A stretch of DNA of 41,811 bases from NCBI RefSeq assembly GCF_900102495.1, contig NZ_FMVQ01000019.1, positions 1 to 41,811 on the forward strand, given 5' to 3'. Source of the stretch: Nitrosospira sp. Nl5. Lineage in GTDB: Bacteria > Pseudomonadota > Gammaproteobacteria > Burkholderiales > Nitrosomonadaceae. Each line of letters opens with the position of its first letter. Positions within the stretch are counted from its first letter, which is position 1. Under the pieces are notes generated by a model. The model saw only the letters and a list, made by a program, of their open reading frames with translations, had not been told where the DNA came from and ran no database searches. The translations under genes were made by a program, and so were the position numbers. Shown here piece after piece: positions 28,080 through 38,590 of this stretch.

Positions 28080-28568
28080 TCATCGGTAGCCTGCATCAGC
28101 CGCCCTGTCTTTTGCTATCTGCTCCTCATATCGGTCTCCCACCGCCAGCAGCATCTGTTTGGTATAGATCAGGTCGCCGCGTTTCTCGCCGTGGTATTCA
28201 AGAATACGGGTCTCGACAATGGAATCCACGGGACAAGACTCCTCGCAGAAACCGCAAAATATGCATTTTGTCAGATCGATGTCATAACGCGTGGTGCGGC
28301 GGGTACCGTCGTCCCGCTGCTCGGATTCGATGGTGATTGCCAGTGCCGGGCAGACCGCCTCGCATAGCTTGCAAGCGATGCAGCGTTCTTCCCCGTTCGG
28401 GTAGCGGCGTAGCGCATGCAGGCCGCGAAAGCGCGGCGACTGGGGCGTTTTCTCTTCCGGAAAGTGCACGGTGATTTTACGCTCGAATAAATACCGTCCG
28501 GTTAGCATCAAGCCCTTGAGCAGTTCAAACAGCAGGAAAGTACGAAAGAAATCCTTGATACGGTTCAT
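28080..28568 (-). CDS. nuoI: NADH-quinone oxidoreductase subunit I (ferredoxin-like)
   Basis: A 162-residue peripheral subunit carrying clusters N6a and N6b. The ligands are C63-x2-C66-x2-C69-x3-C73 and C102-x2-C105-x2-C108-x3-C112. The amphipathic N-terminal helix (about 1-28) packs against NuoH. ATG 28568 is chosen because AGGAGAAA lies just upstream; a longer frame from 28595 would overlap nuoH and lacks such a site. nuoH ends 14 nt upstream. Confidence 0.97.
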   Translation of the reverse strand: MNRIKDFFRTFLLFELLKGLMLTGRYLFERKITVHFPEEKTPQSPRFRGLHALRRYPNGEERCIACKLCEAVCPALAITIESEQRDDGTRRTTRYDIDLTKCIFCGFCEESCPVDSIVETRILEYHGEKRGDLIYTKQMLLAVGDRYEEQIAKDRAADAGYR

Positions 28569-28582
28569 GGCTTTCTCCTGTC

Positions 28583-29683
28583 TCAGTGAAACCACAAATT
28601 AAGTGGGAATGCGCTTCGGAACGACGCGGGAAGTTGCATTACCAAGCCCAGCAACAATATCCAGACAAGCGTGACCGGAATGAATACCTTCCACCCAAGG
28701 CGCATGATCTGGTCATAACGGTAGCGCGGAAAAGTGGCGCGGAACCAGAGAAAACAAAATAATAGAAATGCTATTTTTAGCACCAGCCAGATAAAGCCCG
28801 GGATCATCGTAAAGGGTGCAATATTGACTGGCGGCAGCCAGCCTCCCAGGAATATGAGGCTGGCGAGCGTTGCCACCAGGATCATATTGGCGTATTCCGC
28901 CAGAAAGAATACCGTGAAAGCCATGCCGGAGTACTCGACATGAAACCCGGCGACGATTTCCGACTCACCCTCAGCCACGTCGAAAGGAGCCCGATTGGTT
29001 TCCGCCACACCGGAAATGAAGTACACCAGAAACATGGGAAACAACGGAATGAGATACCAGTTGATAAAACTGCCGCCCTGCTGGCCCTTGACGATATCAC
29101 CCAGGTTCAGGCTCTGTGACATCATCAGCACGCATACCAGGGCAAAACCCATTGCCAGCTCGTATGAAACCACCTGTGCGGCGGAACGCATCGCACCGAG
29201 GAAGGCGTACTTGGAATTGGATGCCCACCCCGCAATGATAACCCCGTAGACACCCATCGAAGTCATGGCCAGGATATAAAGCAGACCAGCATTGATATCC
29301 GCCAATACCGCTTCCGGAGAGAATGGCACTACCGCCCATGCCGCCAAAGCTGGCGCGAATGTCAGCACCGGTGCCAGGACAAACAAAAATTTGTTCGCCC
29401 CGCTGGGAATGATGATTTCTTTCATCACTGCCTTCACTGCATCGGCAATAGGCTGCGCCCAGCCGCCCAGCCAGGGAATACCGAAGAAGGTGACACGATT
29501 GGGGCCGACGCGCATCTGCATGAAGGCAATGATCTTGCGTTCCGCAAATGTGAGGTAGGCTACGGCAAGCATCAACGGCAGTATGATGGCAACGATCAAC
29601 AGCGCATTCTTCGTCAGAACGAAAAGAGCAGGGCCCCATTCAGGGCCAAAGAAATCTCCGAATAATTGTTGTGCATATTCCAT
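28583..29683 (-). CDS. nuoH: NADH-quinone oxidoreductase subunit H
   Basis: A 366-residue membrane subunit with 8-9 helices that helps form the quinone chamber. Typical motifs are present: [20 protein letters not shown] in the first loop, [13 protein letters not shown], and the acidic loop [28 protein letters not shown], whose Glu residues lie in the E-channel. Length is slightly above Escherichia coli NuoH (325), as usual for Betaproteobacteria. It is preceded by a 175-nt gap with a stem-loop. Confidence 0.97.
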   Translation of the reverse strand: MEYAQQLFGDFFGPEWGPALFVLTKNALLIVAIILPLMLAVAYLTFAERKIIAFMQMRVGPNRVTFFGIPWLGGWAQPIADAVKAVMKEIIIPSGANKFLFVLAPVLTFAPALAAWAVVPFSPEAVLADINAGLLYILAMTSMGVYGVIIAGWASNSKYAFLGAMRSAAQVVSYELAMGFALVCVLMMSQSLNLGDIVKGQQGGSFINWYLIPLFPMFLVYFISGVAETNRAPFDVAEGESEIVAGFHVEYSGMAFTVFFLAEYANMILVATLASLIFLGGWLPPVNIAPFTMIPGFIWLVLKIAFLLFCFLWFRATFPRYRYDQIMRLGWKVFIPVTLVWILLLGLVMQLPASFRSAFPLNLWFH

Positions 29684-29780
29684 CAGTAACCCTGATTTCT
29701 TCTATTGGGACACTCTATCGATCAGAAACCTGCAAGCAACGCCTCACGCCCTATAGCCAAACAAAACTGCCGAATAAGTT

Positions 29781-29804
29781 TGGCGAATGAGGGAACCTTC
29801 GCCA
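29781..29804 (-). other. Stem-loop in the nuoG-nuoH gap
   Basis: TGGCGAA (29781-29787) and TTCGCCA (29798-29804) form a perfect 7-bp stem with a 10-nt loop in the middle of a 175-nt non-coding gap inside the nuo operon. No U-tract follows. It may be an RNA processing or stability element, or chance; nothing else is recognisable in the gap. Confidence 0.35.
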
Positions 29805-29858
29805 GATAGGGATGTGTTAACCCGATCTATAGAATTTCCAATTACAAGCTGTTCCTTA

Positions 29859-32318
29859 TCACAACCTTTCCACCGCGATCGGACCAAACATATCTCCCAG
29901 CGCCGCGGTAAGGGGATGTGCGGCTGCCACGCGCACACAATTGGCAGGCAGCTTATCGTCTTGCGCCGCTGGCAGTTGTATCTCTCCATCCCCTTGTTTC
30001 AACCTCACATTGTCGCCCGTCCGGATGCCCAGCTTGTTCATTAAATCGCCCCGCATCCATGCCACTGGCGCGGCGGCATCACGCGTGCGCTGCAGCGATT
30101 CGGCACGGCGAACGATGGGATCAGCCTGATAAATCGGGACTTCGCCGATGCGTTGAATTTCGTCGTCCGGGGAGCCACGCATTGGACCGCTCATTTGGCC
30201 AATATCACTCACGGTGAAATTCCTCAGGTTGTTATCCAGCCGTGCGCCAACCTCGACTCCCGCCGGGAGTATCTCCGCACGCACCTGTTCCGGCGTTTCA
30301 TAGTCAAAACCTTCAAGTCCCAGCATATTGCCCAACACGCGTTGAACCTTCCATGCCGGACGCGCATCGCCGAGGGGTGCTACCACGCCATTAAAACGTT
30401 GTACGCGGCCTTCGGTGTTGATAAAAGTGCCGGAGGTTTCCGTGTATGGCGCAATCGGCAACAGCACGTCGGCATAGTTACCCTCAAGAACGGCACGGTT
30501 TGCGTATGCGCTCATTATCACTACCAGCTCCGCCCCCGCCAGTGCTTTCATGGTTTTCTGCGGATTGTGGCTGTCCAGCTCCGGTTCGAGGTTCATCAGG
30601 ACGTAGGCACGGCACGATTCCGGCATGGGGGCGGGTGCAATGGCCTCCGCATAAATACCGAGCATTTGCGCAGCATTGGCGCCCGCCGGTTCCGGTTGAC
30701 CAGCACCGCCGGTTAACACTTTCAAAGGGTCGTCACCAGGAACTGCGCCGGCAATATACGCCCCGACGCTATTGGCAGCCTCACCCAATATACCGAACCC
30801 CGCCTCGACGACTTGCGCAATATGCTGTGCCAGCGCATGAATATCGGTATAGTGCGGATGATGCTGCGCCAGATTGCCAAGAAAAACCGCAGCAGGTTGG
30901 TTATTGATAAGGCTGGTTGCCGTCGCTCGCGCAGTATCGGTCACGCTGACCTCGCGCAACGCATCTTTTGCGGCATTGGGAATTTCCACTTCCTTCAGTT
31001 CGGCGGCAGCTTTCAAGACCTGAGCGAGCATCGCCGCCATTGCATCGGGGGCAATGATTGCGGAATTTGATACCTTGGTCAACAGATCATCCCCTACCGG
31101 ATTGATCAGATTCAATTGCGCGCCCTGCTTCACTGCCTGACGCAAACGCTGCGCGATGAGAGGATGGTCCTTGCGCAGCGTGCTGCCGATAATCAGCGCC
31201 GACTTCAATCGTGAAATATCCGCGATACTCATTCCCAGCCAGGGCGCACCTTGCAACCGACTATCCGCACGAAAATCGGTTTGGCGCAGGCGATGATCCA
31301 CATTCCCGCTACCCAGGCCCCGCACAAGTTTTTGCAGCAGATAGAGTTCTTCCAGGGTACTGTGAGGAGACCCCAATGCACCAATGCTTTGTGCACCATA
31401 TTTTTCTTTTACCGCTTTCAACCCGTTGGCAACGAATTCCAGCGCGGTTTGCCAATCACATTCCTGCCACTGGCCATCGCGCTTTATCATGGGCGTGCTC
31501 AGTCGTTCTTCCGAGCTCAATCCCTCGTAGGAAAAACGGTCCTTATCCGATAACCAGCACTCGTTGATTTCTTCATTCTCGCGTGGCAATACGCGCATCA
31601 CGCGGTTCTGTTTCACCTGGATCACGAGATTGGAACCGAGACCGCAATGCGGACTCACGGATTTTCTGCGCGATAATTCCCAAGTGCGGGCCGAATAGCG
31701 GAATGGCTTGCTGACGAGTGCGCCCACCGGACAGAGATCAATCATGTTGCCGGACAATTCCGAATCCACCGTACTGCCAACAAACGACAGAATTTCAGCG
31801 TGCTCGCCGCGACCCGCCATGCCCAACTCCATGATGCCGGCGATTTCCTGGCCAAATCGCACACAACGGGTGCAGTGGATACAGCGGGTCATGTCGGTGG
31901 AAATCAATGGGCCCAGGTTCTTGTTTATCACCACCCGCTTGGCTTCGGTATAACGCGATGCGCTCGCTCCATAGCCCACCGCCAGGTCCTGTAGTTGGCA
32001 CTCACCGCCCTGGTCGCAAATAGGGCAATCCAGCGGATGATTGATAAGCAGGAATTCCATCACGCCTTTTTGTGCCGTTACCGCCTGTCCGGAATGGGTA
32101 GAGACCTTCATGCCTTCCATGGCGGGCGTGGCGCAGGCAGGCAAAGGCTTGGGGGCTTTCTCGACTTGCACCAGGCACATGCGGCAATTGGCAGCGATGG
32201 AAAGTTTCTTGTGATAGCAGAAATGCGGAATGTATATACCCAACTGGTTGGCACCGTCCATGACGGTACCGTTTTTGGGCACAGACACCTGCTTGCCGTC
32301 GATTTCGAAATTGATCAT
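29859..32318 (-). CDS. nuoG: NADH-quinone oxidoreductase subunit G
   Basis: An 819-residue iron-sulfur subunit of the peripheral arm. Cluster ligands read directly: [2Fe-2S] N1b C34, C45, C48, C62; [4Fe-4S] N5 His94, C98, C101, C107; N4 C146, C149, C152, C196. After the ferredoxin part comes a molybdopterin-oxidoreductase-like domain (from about 220) without cofactor role. Only a single Cys (SPHCGLGSN) remains where Escherichia coli NuoG binds the extra N7 cluster, so N7 should be absent. ATG 32318 starts 69 nt after nuoF. Confidence 0.97.
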   Translation of the reverse strand: MINFEIDGKQVSVPKNGTVMDGANQLGIYIPHFCYHKKLSIAANCRMCLVQVEKAPKPLPACATPAMEGMKVSTHSGQAVTAQKGVMEFLLINHPLDCPICDQGGECQLQDLAVGYGASASRYTEAKRVVINKNLGPLISTDMTRCIHCTRCVRFGQEIAGIMELGMAGRGEHAEILSFVGSTVDSELSGNMIDLCPVGALVSKPFRYSARTWELSRRKSVSPHCGLGSNLVIQVKQNRVMRVLPRENEEINECWLSDKDRFSYEGLSSEERLSTPMIKRDGQWQECDWQTALEFVANGLKAVKEKYGAQSIGALGSPHSTLEELYLLQKLVRGLGSGNVDHRLRQTDFRADSRLQGAPWLGMSIADISRLKSALIIGSTLRKDHPLIAQRLRQAVKQGAQLNLINPVGDDLLTKVSNSAIIAPDAMAAMLAQVLKAAAELKEVEIPNAAKDALREVSVTDTARATATSLINNQPAAVFLGNLAQHHPHYTDIHALAQHIAQVVEAGFGILGEAANSVGAYIAGAVPGDDPLKVLTGGAGQPEPAGANAAQMLGIYAEAIAPAPMPESCRAYVLMNLEPELDSHNPQKTMKALAGAELVVIMSAYANRAVLEGNYADVLLPIAPYTETSGTFINTEGRVQRFNGVVAPLGDARPAWKVQRVLGNMLGLEGFDYETPEQVRAEILPAGVEVGARLDNNLRNFTVSDIGQMSGPMRGSPDDEIQRIGEVPIYQADPIVRRAESLQRTRDAAAPVAWMRGDLMNKLGIRTGDNVRLKQGDGEIQLPAAQDDKLPANCVRVAAAHPLTAALGDMFGPIAVERL

Positions 32319-32387
32319 TGGATAGTCGGATTAATCACGAATCACGCAGATAAGAGCCAACTGACTTTATCCATGCTTTCCATGTCG

Positions 32388-33665
32388 TTACACCATGCAT
32401 CGCTTGTGCTCGATGTGATACGCAAACTCGTCACGAAAATGCTGGATCATGGCACGCACCGGCATAGCCGCCGCGTCTCCCAGCGCGCAAATGGTACGTC
32501 CCTGAATATTATCAGCAACATTATTGAGCAGATCCAGGTCTTCCATTCGCCCGGAACCGGTTTCGATACGATGTATCACACGGTAGAGCCAACCGGTGCC
32601 TTCACGGCACGGCGTGCATTGACCGCATGATTCCTCAAAGTAGAAATATGACAGCCGCTCCAGTGCTTTCACCATGCAGGTAGTGTCGTCCATGATGATG
32701 ACCGCACCGGAACCGAGCATGGAACCGGCTTTGGCGATGGAATCATAATCCATGTCGGTCTGCATCATGATGTCGCCGGGCAGCACGGGCATGGATGAGC
32801 CGCCCGGAATGCATCCTTTCAGTTTTCGTCCGCCGCGCATGCCGCCGGCCATTTCCAGCAGGGTTGCAAACGGCGTGCCGAGCGGTATCTCGTAGTTGCC
32901 GGGTTTGTTGACATGGCCGGAAACGGAAAAAAGCTTGGTGCCGCCATTATTGGGCTTGCCGAGTTGCAGAAATTTCTCGCCGCCATTGCGGATGATCCAG
33001 GGTACGGACGCAAATGTCTCGGTGTTGTTAATGGTGGTGGGCTTGCCATAGAGGCCAAAGCTCGCCGGAAAAGGAGGCTTGAAGCGTGGCTGGCCTTTCT
33101 TGCCTTCCAGTGATTCCAGCAGGGCTGTTTCCTCACCACAGATATAGGCGCCATAACCATGATGATTGTAGAGTTGAAAACTGAAATCGGAGCCCAGGAT
33201 ATTATTGCCGAGCAATCCCGCCTCGCGTGCTTCGTCTACCGCCTCCTCCATGCGCTCATAGGTGTCCCAGATTTCTCCATGAACATAGTTGTAGCCCGTC
33301 CCGATGCCCATCGCGTAGGCCCCGATGATCATGCCTTCTATCAGGATGTGCGGATTATGACGCATGATGTCGCGGTCTTTGAACGTGCCCGGCTCGCCTT
33401 CGTCAGAATTGCACACCAGGTATTTATCGCCCTCGTACTGCTTGGGCATGAAACTCCATTTCAACCCTGTGGGGAAACCCGCACCACCGCGTCCGCGCAA
33501 TGCGGATTTCTTCACTTCCTCAATGACCTTTTCAGGCGGAATACCTTCGCTCAGAATTTTTTTCAGCGCCGCATAACCCTCGCGCTCCTCATAATGCCTG
33601 AGCCTCCAGTTGTCGGGATCGGAAGGATTCAGTCCCGCCAGCAGTATCTGCGTAGGCTGGGTCAT
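32388..33665 (-). CDS. nuoF: NADH-quinone oxidoreductase subunit F (NADH- and FMN-binding)
   Basis: A 425-residue subunit where NADH is oxidised. The NADH/FMN glycine-rich motif [10 protein letters not shown] lies at 58-67 and the FMN region [15 protein letters not shown] follows. The N3 [4Fe-4S] ligands are C347, C350, C353 (CGQCTPC) and C393. Length is typical. Its ATG overlaps the nuoE TGA (ATGA), so E and F are translationally coupled and would be made in equal amounts. Confidence 0.97.
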   Translation of the reverse strand: MTQPTQILLAGLNPSDPDNWRLRHYEEREGYAALKKILSEGIPPEKVIEEVKKSALRGRGGAGFPTGLKWSFMPKQYEGDKYLVCNSDEGEPGTFKDRDIMRHNPHILIEGMIIGAYAMGIGTGYNYVHGEIWDTYERMEEAVDEAREAGLLGNNILGSDFSFQLYNHHGYGAYICGEETALLESLEGKKGQPRFKPPFPASFGLYGKPTTINNTETFASVPWIIRNGGEKFLQLGKPNNGGTKLFSVSGHVNKPGNYEIPLGTPFATLLEMAGGMRGGRKLKGCIPGGSSMPVLPGDIMMQTDMDYDSIAKAGSMLGSGAVIIMDDTTCMVKALERLSYFYFEESCGQCTPCREGTGWLYRVIHRIETGSGRMEDLDLLNNVADNIQGRTICALGDAAAMPVRAMIQHFRDEFAYHIEHKRCMV

Positions 33666-34138
33666 TTGCTCAACTCCTCCAGCAATTGGTCGATATTGTC
33701 GTTGGACATGAAACTACACATGCGTTTGTTATTCACCAGGAGTACAGGCGCGTCACCGCATGCTCCCATACACTCTCCTTCTTTTAAGGTAAATTTTCCA
33801 TCAGCCGTCGTCTCATTGAAACTGATACCCAGTTTATTCCGGATATGAGCGACAGCGTCGTTGGCGCCTGAGAGAGCGCAGGGAAGATTCGTGCAAACCG
33901 TGATTTTGGATTTACCCAGCGGCTTCAAGTTGTACATGTTGTAGAACGTCGCCACTTCATATACCGCGATTGGTGGCATTCCAAGATAATGGGCGACAAA
34001 ATCCATAGTTTCGTTGGCCAGCCATCCTTTCTCATCCTGAGCGATGGCGAGCGCCGACATCACCGCCGACTGCCTTTGATCGGGGGGATATTTGGCGACC
34101 TCGCGGTCGATTTTCTTTATGGACTCAGCGCTTAACAT
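33662..34138 (-). CDS. nuoE: NADH-quinone oxidoreductase subunit E
   Basis: A 158-residue thioredoxin-fold subunit that holds the off-path [2Fe-2S] cluster N1a. The ligands are C82, C87, C123 and C127 (C-x4-C and C-x3-C), in the order expected. The N-terminal helical part (about 1-60) is present. It starts 19 nt after nuoD and overlaps nuoF by 4 nt. Confidence 0.97.
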   Translation of the reverse strand: MLSAESIKKIDREVAKYPPDQRQSAVMSALAIAQDEKGWLANETMDFVAHYLGMPPIAVYEVATFYNMYNLKPLGKSKITVCTNLPCALSGANDAVAHIRNKLGISFNETTADGKFTLKEGECMGACGDAPVLLVNNKRMCSFMSNDNIDQLLEELSK

Positions 34139-34157
34139 TATCTATCTGGTCAATGCA

Positions 34158-35411
34158 TCATCTGTCTATTTCACCGAACACAATATCCTGGGTGCCGATA
34201 ATCGCCACAACGTCAGCGATCATATGGCCGCGCGACATTTCATCCAGTGCCGCGAGATGGGGAAAGCCCGGCGCGCGGATTTTCAGACGGTAGGGCATAT
34301 TGGCGCCATCCGATACCAGGTAAATGCCAAATTCCCCCTTGGGATGCTCGACGGCCGCATAGGCCTCGCCCGGCGGCACGTGGAAGCCCTCGGTAAAAAG
34401 CTTGAAATGATGAATCAGTTCTTCCATATTCTGTTTCATTTCGACACGCGCGGGCGGCGCGATCTTATGATTATCGGTTATCACCGGGCCGGGATTATTG
34501 CGTAACCACTCCACGCATTGCTTGATGATGCGATTGGACTGACGAAATTCTTCCATCCTTACCAGATAACGATCGTAGCAATCGCCATTGACACCTACCG
34601 GTATGTCGAAATCAATTCGATCATAAACCTCATAAGGCTGTTTTTTCCGCAAATCCCATTCCACGCCGGAGCCGCGCAGCATCGGTCCGGTAAAACCCAG
34701 TGCCTTCGCGCGTTCAGGCGAGACTACGCCAATACCGACCAAGCGCTGTTTCCAGATACGATTGTCGGTGAGCAGGGTTTCATACTCATCCACATATACC
34801 GGAAAGCGGTTGGTAAAATCTTCGATAAAATCCAGCAGCGAACCTTGACGATTTTCGTTAAGTACCTTGGTACTTTTTTCGTTGTGGATTTTTGATGCCT
34901 GATATTGCGGCATCGTTTCGGGCAGATCGCGATAGACTCCGCCAGGACGATAGTACGCGGCATGCATTCTCGCTCCCGATACCGCCTCGTAACAATCCAT
35001 CAGGTCCTCGCGATCGCGGAAAGCATAGAGGAATACTGTCATTGCGCCCACGTCCAGCGCATGCGCGCCCAGCCACAATAGATGATTGAGTATGCGCGTG
35101 ATCTCGTCAAACATCACGCGGATATACTGCGCGCGCAATGGCACTTCAAGCTGAAGCAACTTCTCGATAGCCATTACATATGCGTGCTCGTTTGACATCA
35201 TGGAGACATAATCCAACCGGTCCATGTAGGGTACGGATTGAATGAAGGTTTTATACTCCGCCAGCTTTTCGGTAGCGCGATGCAGCAGACCGATGTGCGG
35301 ATCGGCGCGTTGAATCACCTCGCCGTCCAGCTCCAGCACCAGGCGCAATACGCCATGCGCCGCCGGATGCTGCGGCCCGAAATTCATGGTGTAGTTGCGT
35401 ATCTCGGCCAT
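34158..35411 (-). CDS. nuoD: NADH-quinone oxidoreductase subunit D
   Basis: A 417-residue 49-kDa-type subunit, related to hydrogenase large subunits, that forms the quinone site with NuoB. The N-terminal [15 protein letters not shown] motif with the two quinone-site His residues, the region [15 protein letters not shown], and the C-terminal DIVFGEIDR end are all canonical. nuoC and nuoD are separate genes here, unlike the Escherichia coli fusion. The gap from nuoC is 34 nt. Confidence 0.97.
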   Translation of the reverse strand: MAEIRNYTMNFGPQHPAAHGVLRLVLELDGEVIQRADPHIGLLHRATEKLAEYKTFIQSVPYMDRLDYVSMMSNEHAYVMAIEKLLQLEVPLRAQYIRVMFDEITRILNHLLWLGAHALDVGAMTVFLYAFRDREDLMDCYEAVSGARMHAAYYRPGGVYRDLPETMPQYQASKIHNEKSTKVLNENRQGSLLDFIEDFTNRFPVYVDEYETLLTDNRIWKQRLVGIGVVSPERAKALGFTGPMLRGSGVEWDLRKKQPYEVYDRIDFDIPVGVNGDCYDRYLVRMEEFRQSNRIIKQCVEWLRNNPGPVITDNHKIAPPARVEMKQNMEELIHHFKLFTEGFHVPPGEAYAAVEHPKGEFGIYLVSDGANMPYRLKIRAPGFPHLAALDEMSRGHMIADVVAIIGTQDIVFGEIDR

Positions 35412-35445
35412 GCTTAGAGAGCCTTAAATTCGCGCTGCGAAGATT

Positions 35446-36063
35446 TCATTCACTCTCTCCATAATGTTCTTCGCGGATCACGCGTGGCGTGATTTGGCGC
35501 GGCTCGATACTGACCGGCTGGTAGATCACGCGTTGCTGATCGGGATCGTAACGCATTTCAACATTACCGCTTAATGGAAAATCCTTGCGGAACGGATTAC
35601 CGATAAATCCATAATCGGTGAGAATGCGGCGTAAATCCGGGTGGCCCGTGAAAACGATGCCGTAAAGATCGAATGCTTCGCGTTCAAACCAGTTAGCGGC
35701 CGGCCAAATGCCAATCACTGAATCCAGAACTGGAAATTCATCATCATCGGCAAATACCTTGACTCGCAACCTGCGGTTATGGCTGATCGAAAGCAGGTGA
35801 TATACAGCAGCAAAGCGTTTGCCCTGCCGGCCGTCCCCAGTGAAAGATTCGGAACCATATGTTGAGTAATCCATCCCGCATAAATCGACGAGAATCTCGA
35901 AACCCAGGTCGGAATGATCACGCAGGGTTTCCATTGACTCCAGCATATCAGCGGGAGACAACGCGATCGTCAATTCACCCAGCCGCTCGCTGGCGGTGAC
36001 AACTTTGGTTGCCAACACATTCTGAAGGCAAAGGGCGAGCGTTTCCAGGCGAGAGGACGACAT
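35446..36063 (-). CDS. nuoC: NADH-quinone oxidoreductase subunit C
   Basis: A 205-residue 30-kDa-type subunit. The signature [31 protein letters not shown], followed by [12 protein letters not shown], identifies the family. ATG 36063 (Met-Ser-Ser-Ser-Arg-Leu-Glu) is chosen because the family begins here. The frame is open 46 codons further upstream, but that part lies inside nuoB and has no family resemblance. The C-terminus has an extra stretch of about 20 residues ([17 protein letters not shown]). Confidence 0.95.
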   Translation of the reverse strand: MSSSRLETLALCLQNVLATKVVTASERLGELTIALSPADMLESMETLRDHSDLGFEILVDLCGMDYSTYGSESFTGDGRQGKRFAAVYHLLSISHNRRLRVKVFADDDEFPVLDSVIGIWPAANWFEREAFDLYGIVFTGHPDLRRILTDYGFIGNPFRKDFPLSGNVEMRYDPDQQRVIYQPVSIEPRQITPRVIREEHYGESE

Positions 36064-36073
36064 ATATGGGCGG

Positions 36074-36553
36074 TCAGCGAGCGATGGTATTGGTGCGGTG
36101 GATCTTGTTCTGCAGCTGAATAATCCCGTAGAGCAATGCTTCGGCTGTCGGCGGGCAACCAGGGACATAGATATCGACCGGCACGATTCGGTCACAGCCA
36201 CGCACCACAGAGTAGGAATAGTGATAATAACCGCCGCCGTTGGCGCATGAGCCCATGGAAATAACCCAACGCGGCTCCGCCATCTGATCGTAGACCTTAC
36301 GTAGCGCGGGCGCCATTTTATTGCATAACGTGCCGGCCACGATCATGACATCCGACTGGCGGGGGCTGGGACGGAATACGATACCAAAACGGTCAAGGTC
36401 ATAGCGTGAGGCGCCGGCCTGCATCATTTCCACTGCGCAGCAGGCAAGACCGAAAGTCATCGGCCACATGGATCCCGTGCGCCCCCAGTTAATGACATTG
36501 TCCAGGCCCGTGGTGACAAACCCTTTGTCCATGACGCCATTGTTAGTACTCAT
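36074..36553 (-). CDS. nuoB: NADH-quinone oxidoreductase subunit B
   Basis: A 159-residue PSST-type subunit bearing cluster N2, the last one before quinone. The ligands are the tandem C38-C39, C103 in [13 protein letters not shown] and C133 in [14 protein letters not shown] 36553 gives the usual N-terminus; the 22 further codons upstream overlap nuoA and are not conserved. nuoA ends 4 nt upstream and nuoC follows after 10 nt. Confidence 0.97.
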   Translation of the reverse strand: MSTNNGVMDKGFVTTGLDNVINWGRTGSMWPMTFGLACCAVEMMQAGASRYDLDRFGIVFRPSPRQSDVMIVAGTLCNKMAPALRKVYDQMAEPRWVISMGSCANGGGYYHYSYSVVRGCDRIVPVDIYVPGCPPTAEALLYGIIQLQNKIHRTNTIAR

Positions 36554-36557
36554 AACG

Positions 36558-36914
36558 TTAATCCCATTCCAGAGCGCCTTTCGTCCATTCGTAAATAAAA
36601 CCAACGACGAGGATGCCAAGAAAAACCATCATAGCGATAAAACCGAATAAGCCGATCTCATTCAATACCACTGCCCATGGAAACAGGAAGGCAATTTCCA
36701 GATCAAACAAAATGAACAGGATGGCAACCAGGTAGTAGCGCACATCAAACTTCATGCGCGCATCTTCGAACGCCTCAAAACCGCATTCGTAAGGGGAAAG
36801 CTTCTCACTGTCGGGACGATTGGGCGCAAACAGCCAGCCCAGTGCCATCGGCACCACGCCTACGGCAAGGCCTATCAAGATGAATAGCAGAATTGGAAAA
36901 TAATTTTCGAGCAT
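36558..36914 (-). CDS. nuoA: NADH-quinone oxidoreductase subunit A
   Basis: A 118-residue membrane subunit with three helices. The conserved loop [22 protein letters not shown] after TM1 carries the Cys of the switchable quinone-site loop, and [12 protein letters not shown] lies in TM2. ATG 36914 is preferred; a TTG four codons earlier (36926) is the only other option, and no strong Shine-Dalgarno sequence is seen for either. It is the first gene of the 14-gene nuo operon. The tRNA-Leu gene ends 55 nt upstream on the same strand. Confidence 0.96.
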   Translation of the reverse strand: MLENYFPILLFILIGLAVGVVPMALGWLFAPNRPDSEKLSPYECGFEAFEDARMKFDVRYYLVAILFILFDLEIAFLFPWAVVLNEIGLFGFIAMMVFLGILVVGFIYEWTKGALEWD

Positions 36915-36969
36915 CGGTGTAATCAAAAATAAAGGATTAGCAACCTGATTCCAGTCCTATCCCATAGAT

Positions 36970-37054
36970 TGGTGCCGACGGCGAGACTCGAACTCGCATA
37001 GCTTTCGCCACCGCCCCCTCAAGACGGCGTGTCTACCAATTTCACCACGTCGGC
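36970..37054 (-). tRNA. tRNA-Leu, anticodon GAG
   Basis: An 85-nt class II tRNA including an encoded CCA. The 7-bp acceptor stem GCCGACG/CGTCGGC closes exactly. The anticodon stem CCGTC/GGCGG encloses the loop TTGAGGG, anticodon GAG, reading CUC and CUU. The T arm GCGAG-TTCGAGT-CTCGC is perfect, and a long variable arm (GGC-GAAA-GCT) confirms the Leu class. It lies between secG and nuoA on the same strand, a position shared by many Betaproteobacteria, so it may be processed from a tpiA-secG-nuo transcript. Confidence 0.96.
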
Positions 37055-37135
37055 GGCTTAACTTGAGTTCTAGTTTGAGGCCAATTACATTAGAACACAG
37101 CTTTAATTAATTGTTCAATTAACGCACAATCAAAA

Positions 37136-37486
37136 TCATTTTGGTATTTCCGTGGCCTTCGAGGCGCCTTCCTCCGCCGGAACTGCCGGAGCTGGTTCCA
37201 CTGGTTTGGCGGATTGGGCCGGTACCGCTTTGTCCATAACCCCCCCATCTTCGGTCTTGTGGCTGGAGAGATACGTAAGACCAAGACTGGTGATGAAAAA
37301 CAGTGCGGCCAGTACACCGGTCGTCCTGCTCAGAAAATTTGCCGAACCACTGGCACCAAACAAACTTCCCGACGAGCCGCTACCAAAGGCCGCACCCATA
37401 TCAGCACCTTTACCATGTTGCAGAAGAACCAGAACAATTACGCTAATGGCCGATAGTACATGTACTACCCAGATGAGTGTTTCCAA
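37136..37486 (-). CDS. secG: Preprotein translocase subunit SecG
   Basis: A 116-residue small membrane component of SecYEG that aids SecA-driven export. Two hydrophobic helices (about 4-24 and 54-73) flank the conserved glycine-rich loop HGKGADMGAAFGSGSSGSLFGASGSANFLSR. The C-terminal part of about 40 residues is Pro/Ala/Glu-rich, a variable tail common in Betaproteobacteria. The tpiA stop lies 18 nt upstream, so both are on one transcript. Confidence 0.96.
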   Translation of the reverse strand: METLIWVVHVLSAISVIVLVLLQHGKGADMGAAFGSGSSGSLFGASGSANFLSRTTGVLAALFFITSLGLTYLSSHKTEDGGVMDKAVPAQSAKPVEPAPAVPAEEGASKATEIPK

Positions 37487-37504
37487 CGCCTACTCCAAAA
37501 TGAG

Positions 37505-38260
37505 TTAATTTTTTGCCGCACGGCAAATTGCAACGAATTCGTCGGCGACGAGCGAAGCACCACCGACCAACCCTCCGTCGATGTCGGTCATGGCGAATAG
37601 TTCCTCGGCGTTATTTGCCTTGACGCTGCCGCCATAAAGAATTTGTAATCCGGCAGCCACTTTGGGACTGTGAGCGGCGATTCTGGCGCGAATAAAGGCA
37701 TGCACATCCTGAGCCTGTCCAGGCGTTGCGGTTTTACCGGTTCCGATGGCCCATACCGGCTCATAGGCCAGTATCGACTTAACCAGCGCATCGACCCCCG
37801 CCAGTTCGATTACCGCATCCAGTTGCGCTGCCACCACTTGCTCGGTAACGTCAGCCTCGCGCTGATCCAGGGTTTCGCCGACACATAGAATGGGGATCAA
37901 TCCGGCCACTTGGGCCGCCTGGAACTTGAGCGCCACCGTATCGCTGTCTTCCCCGTATAATGCGCGTCGCTCCGAATGACCGACAATGACGTAGTGACAG
38001 CCGAAATCCATCAACATGACCGCTGATACTTCACCCGTATAAGCGCCCTTGTCATGCTGACTCACATTCTGCGCTCCCCACCGGATATGGGTATCGCGCA
38101 GTAGTGTTTGCGCCTGGGAGAGATAAGGATAAGGCACGCATACCGTAAAATCGGCTCCGCGCAGATCTGCCGTTCCTGCGACAATTGCCCGCAATAAATC
38201 CTGATTCTGTGCGGTTCCGCCATGCATTTTCCAGTTGCCTGCAACCAGTTTCGAACGCAT
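37505..38260 (-). CDS. tpiA: Triose-phosphate isomerase
   Basis: A 251-residue TIM-barrel glycolytic enzyme that interconverts dihydroxyacetone phosphate and glyceraldehyde 3-phosphate. Catalytic residues are Lys11 (GNWKMHG), His95 (VGHSERR) and Glu167 (AYEPVWAIGTGKTAT, which also holds the mobile loop 6). ATG 38260 is preferred: AGGA lies about 8 nt upstream, and the family begins Met-Arg-x-Lys-Leu-Val-Ala-Gly-Asn-Trp. ATG codons at 38266 and 38269 would add 2-3 residues. A hairpin repeat lies directly upstream. Confidence 0.96.
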   Translation of the reverse strand: MRSKLVAGNWKMHGGTAQNQDLLRAIVAGTADLRGADFTVCVPYPYLSQAQTLLRDTHIRWGAQNVSQHDKGAYTGEVSAVMLMDFGCHYVIVGHSERRALYGEDSDTVALKFQAAQVAGLIPILCVGETLDQREADVTEQVVAAQLDAVIELAGVDALVKSILAYEPVWAIGTGKTATPGQAQDVHAFIRARIAAHSPKVAAGLQILYGGSVKANNAEELFAMTDIDGGLVGGASLVADEFVAICRAAKN

Positions 38261-38276
38261 AGCCATCATCCTAAAT

Positions 38277-38407
38277 CCGGTAGTTGGACGGGGTGGAGTG
38301 TCCGGTTTTTGTGGTGCAGGGCAAGGCGCAACGACGCGGAATGGTTATTCCATTCCAAGGAGTTGCAACGCAGCCATGTGCCACAAAAACCGTTCAATCC
38401 ACCCTGT
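38277..38407. repeat. Large hairpin repeat, family B, copy 2
   Basis: Outer arms: GGGTGGA (38291-38297) with TCCACCC (38398-38404), and CGGTTTTTGTGG (38303-38314) with the perfect complement CCACAAAAACCG (38381-38392). The centre GGAATGG-TTATT-CCATTCC (38338-38356) is itself a perfect 7-bp hairpin. The inner 70 nt align with the reverse complement of copy 1 at 18214-18319. It fills much of the 331-nt space between pstB and tpiA; in the rest (38408-38590) I see no gene or clear terminator. Confidence 0.78.
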
Positions 38408-38590
38408 AGCGAACTCACCAAAAAGGTAAAGGTCAGATAGCGCAAGAAATCATTATGAATCATAGCGCTAAACCGAAAAATGGGCGGTCAACTGCCAAGT
38501 TTAGGATCATAGCCGCCTTTGTCATGGGAAAGCTGCGAATGTTACCTGTGAATGGATACCGGGTCAATCAGGAGGCGGATCATATCGACC

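Noticed and set aside
36064-36201. N-terminal extension of nuoC into nuoB
   Set aside because: The 46 extra codons are the other frame of the conserved nuoB C-terminus, and NuoC proteins begin at the ATG at 36063.
36554-36619. N-terminal extension of nuoB into nuoA
   Set aside because: The extra 22 codons overlap the nuoA end and are not part of any NuoB; ATG 36553 fits the family.
37098-37120. TTAATTGTTCAATTAA palindrome between secG and tRNA-Leu considered as a terminator
   Set aside because: The stem has only A/T pairs apart from one and no adjacent U-tract; it is too weak to call.
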